Shown piece by piece: positions 6,213-7,752 of a stretch of DNA of 7,752 nt. The position numbers were made by a program, and so were the translations under genes. The stretch's first letter is position 1. Each line of letters opens with the position of its first letter. The notes under the pieces were generated by a model. The model saw nothing but the letters and a program-made list of their open reading frames with translations, was not told the DNA's origin and did not search any database. The DNA lies in assembly GCA_027011235.1 (NCBI GenBank), contig JALVAI010000284.1:1-7752 (forward strand), read 5' to 3'. Source of the stretch: Desulfobulbaceae bacterium (lineage in GTDB: Bacteria > Desulfobacterota > Desulfobulbia > Desulfobulbales > Desulfobulbaceae).

Positions 6213-6641
6213 ATGAAAACCTATTATACACCGATGGGTGAAATAGATCGAAAATGGTACGTTGTCGACGCAGACGGCAAGGTTCTTGGTCGCATCGCCA
6301 CGGAAATTGCCCGTTACCTGCGTGGCAAACATAAACCTACGTTCTGTAATTTTCAGGACAACGGCGACTTCATTATTGTCGTCAATGCCGACAAGGTCCA
6401 TCTGACCGGCAACAAATGGGACCAGAAGACCTACTACCGTCACACCGGCTACATGGGCGGTATCAAATCCCAGACAGCAAAAGAACTCCGGGAAAAAAAT
6501 CCCGAAGAGCTGGTTCGCAAAGCCGTTAAAGGAATGCTGCCCAAGAACAAACTTGGCCGGGCCCAGTTGAAAAAGCTGAAAGTCTATGCCGGCAAGGACC
6601 ACCCCCATCAGGCCCAACAACCTGAACAACTGGATATCTAA
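6213..6641 (+). CDS. rplM: 50S ribosomal protein L13
   Basis: L13 is an early-assembling protein of the large ribosomal subunit. The 142-residue product has the same length as E. coli L13. It shows the family order: WYVVDADGKVLGRIAT near the N-terminus, then LRGKHKPTFCNFQDNGDFIIVVNA, YYRHTGYMGG, and AVKGMLPKNKLGRAQLKKLKVYAG with HPHQAQQP near the end. The start at ATG 6213 has GAGG 7 nt upstream. A TTG two codons earlier (6207) is in frame but unlikely. rpsI follows after 17 nt, the usual rplM-rpsI pair. No separate promoter is visible in the 45 nt between the preceding terminator and this start. Confidence 0.98.
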   Translation: MKTYYTPMGEIDRKWYVVDADGKVLGRIATEIARYLRGKHKPTFCNFQDNGDFIIVVNADKVHLTGNKWDQKTYYRHTGYMGGIKSQTAKELREKNPEELVRKAVKGMLPKNKLGRAQLKKLKVYAGKDHPHQAQQPEQLDI

Positions 6642-6658
6642 CGCGGAGTATAATTATC

Positions 6659-7051
6659 ATGGCCCAGGATTCATTCTACGCTACAGGAAAACGAAAAACA
6701 GCTATTGCCCGGGTCTGGTTGACCCCGGGAGATGGCACCATTGAAGTGAACAGACAAAAGCCCGAGGACTATTTCGGCGGTATCTTCTTTGAAAGCAAAC
6801 TGACCCGTCCCTTTGCCGTCACCGAGGCGGAAGAGAAATACAATGTCAAGGCGACCATCAAAGGCGGCGGTAAATCCGCCCAGGTGGATGCACTGGTACA
6901 TGGCATTTCCAAGGCCCTCCAGCAAATGAACCCTGAACTTCGTCTGCCCCTGAAAAAAGCCGGTCTGCTCACCCGTGACCCACGGGAAAAGGAGCGGAAG
7001 AAATATGGACAGCGTGGCGCCCGCGCCCGTTTCCAGTTCTCCAAACGGTAA
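6659..7051 (+). CDS. rpsI: 30S ribosomal protein S9
   Basis: S9 belongs to the head of the small subunit, and its C-terminal tail reaches the P-site tRNA. The 130-residue length equals that of E. coli S9. Clear family segments are FYATGKRKTAIARVWL at the N-terminus, GGGKSAQVDALVHGISKAL in the middle and LLTRDPREKERKKYGQRGAR near the end. The tail ends RFQFSKR, with the conserved final lysine-arginine that contacts tRNA. A GCGGAG ribosome site lies about 11 nt before ATG 6659. The gene is cotranscribed with rplM and is followed by a strong intrinsic terminator. Confidence 0.98.
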   Translation: MAQDSFYATGKRKTAIARVWLTPGDGTIEVNRQKPEDYFGGIFFESKLTRPFAVTEAEEKYNVKATIKGGGKSAQVDALVHGISKALQQMNPELRLPLKKAGLLTRDPREKERKKYGQRGARARFQFSKR

Positions 7052-7098
7052 TCACGGAGATATTGCGGACCACAGTCAGATTCACCGCTCTGTTTTGC

Positions 7099-7135
7099 AA
7101 GGGAATAACGACCGGTTCGTTATTCCCTTTTTTTT
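7099..7135 (+). terminator. Strong intrinsic terminator after rplM-rpsI
   Basis: A perfect 13-bp stem (AAGGGAATAACGA at 7099-7111 with its complement at 7117-7129) closes a 5-nt loop and runs into a long T-tract through 7135. It ends the ribosomal protein transcript 48 nt after the rpsI stop. argC, 122 nt downstream, therefore needs its own promoter or read-through. Confidence 0.95.
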
Positions 7136-7205
7136 GTGCGAAAATACACCATGAAATTTGTCGTTGGTGTTATTTTCATTCGTTGTGGCTGTTGCCTGAA
7201 AATAG

Positions 7206-7223
7206 GGTCCGGCCATGCCGGCC
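7206..7223 (+). promoter_or_regulatory. Short hairpin in the argC leader
   Basis: GG and CCGGC (7206-7213, with T7208 bulged) can pair with GCCGGCC (7217-7223) across a CAT loop. It lies about 34 nt before the argC ATG and is not followed by a T-tract. No ArgR box and no convincing promoter could be recognised in 7136-7257, so any regulatory role is a guess. Confidence 0.3.
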
Positions 7224-7257
7224 TGTTTGAAACCTGTAAACCAAGTGAGGAAACACC

Positions 7258-7752
7258 ATGTTGCGTGTTGGTATAATCGGTGCATCGGGATATACCGGTG
7301 TGGAACTTGCTAGAATTCTCTCTACCCATCCCAACTGCGAGCTGACGGTCGCCACCTCCCGGCAATACGCCGGCAAACCGCTGGCCTCTGTGTTTCCCAG
7401 CCTGCGCAAACGAGTTTCCCTGGTCTGCGAGAATCCCGACCTGGATGTCCTGTGCGACAGGGCCGACTGTTTTTTTACCGCCGTTCCCCACAAAACCGCC
7501 ATGGAGATTGTGCCATTCCTGCTTGAGGCCGGGAAAAAAGTGGTTGATCTTAGCGCCGACTTCAGAATCCACGATGCCGAGATCTACGAACAGTGGTACC
7601 AGCCCCATACCTGTCCACAACTGCTGGCAGATGCCGTATACGGCCTGCCCGAACTGTACCGCAAAAAGATTGCAACCACCAATCTTGTCGCAAATCCAGG
7701 CTGTTACCCGACATCGGTCATTCTCGGCCTTGCACCGCTGTTGCAAAAGGGG
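7258..7752 (+). CDS. argC: N-acetyl-gamma-glutamyl-phosphate reductase, 5' part, truncated by the window edge
   Basis: ArgC makes N-acetylglutamate semialdehyde from N-acetyl-gamma-glutamyl phosphate with NADPH in arginine synthesis. The window holds the first 165 codons. An N-terminal dinucleotide-binding motif GASGYTG lies at 8-14. FFTAVPHKTAMEIVP at 72-86, KVVDLSADFRI at 94-104 and YGLPELYR at 128-135 are typical of the family. The catalytic cysteine is C149 in ANPGCYPTS. The start at ATG 7258 has TGAGG 7 nt upstream. The remaining half, including the rest of the dimerisation domain, lies beyond 7752. It is separated from rpsI by a strong terminator. Confidence 0.97.
   Translation, partial: MLRVGIIGASGYTGVELARILSTHPNCELTVATSRQYAGKPLASVFPSLRKRVSLVCENPDLDVLCDRADCFFTAVPHKTAMEIVPFLLEAGKKVVDLSADFRIHDAEIYEQWYQPHTCPQLLADAVYGLPELYRKKIATTNLVANPGCYPTSVILGLAPLLQKG

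Noticed and set aside
7151..7276. A 41-codon cysteine-rich frame (start ATG 7151) overlapping the argC start, possibly a leader peptide
   Set aside because: It has no ribosome binding site, no arginine-rich run and an implausible composition. Its 3' end is only argC read in another frame.
7120..7746. A 208-codon minus-strand frame opposite argC
   Set aside because: It is antisense to clear ArgC motifs (GASGYTG, NPGCYPT) and crosses the rpsI terminator. It shows no recognisable domain.

Overview
This is an ordinary chromosomal window of core metabolism and translation genes, probably from a Gram-negative, moderately GC-rich deltaproteobacterium in the present-day Desulfobacterota. A Desulfobulbales-like member is my best guess. 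That placement rests on the long N-terminal extension of HflX, a DUF89 protein beside a TtcA-like PP-loop protein, a single hisB away from other his genes, and a lipobox protein. It is inference from family knowledge, not a database match.

Left part, all on the minus strand. Reading right to left in the direction of transcription, the genes are hisB (histidine synthesis), an unrecognised lipoprotein, a TtcA-like tRNA-thiolation protein, a DUF89 damage-control phosphatase, asnS (asparaginyl-tRNA synthetase) and hflX (ribosome-associated GTPase, cut off by the window edge just before its P-loop). The ttcA-like and DUF89 genes overlap by 17 nt. hflX follows asnS by about 20 nt. A 211-bp spacer with two GC-rich hairpins that look like a REP-type element separates the DUF89 gene from asnS. 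The most unusual detail is that hflX has a strong Shine-Dalgarno sequence at ideal spacing from an ATC codon, with no ATG, GTG or TTG where the conserved N-terminus should begin.

Right part, on the plus strand. A good sigma70-type promoter drives tRNA-Gly(GCC), which is followed by an intrinsic terminator. Then come rplM and rpsI (ribosomal proteins L13 and S9), a very strong intrinsic terminator, and the start of argC (arginine synthesis), which runs off the window. I see no separate promoter between the tRNA terminator and rplM, so the ribosomal protein genes may depend on read-through from the tRNA promoter.

The intergenic stretch at 5788-6053 holds the divergent promoters of hisB and the tRNA. 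No CRISPR array, phage, insertion sequence or defence system is visible. I do not see a novel multi-gene system. The points worth a second look are regulatory (the hflX start, the tRNA/rplM arrangement, leader hairpins and the REP-like element), plus one lipoprotein of unknown function.
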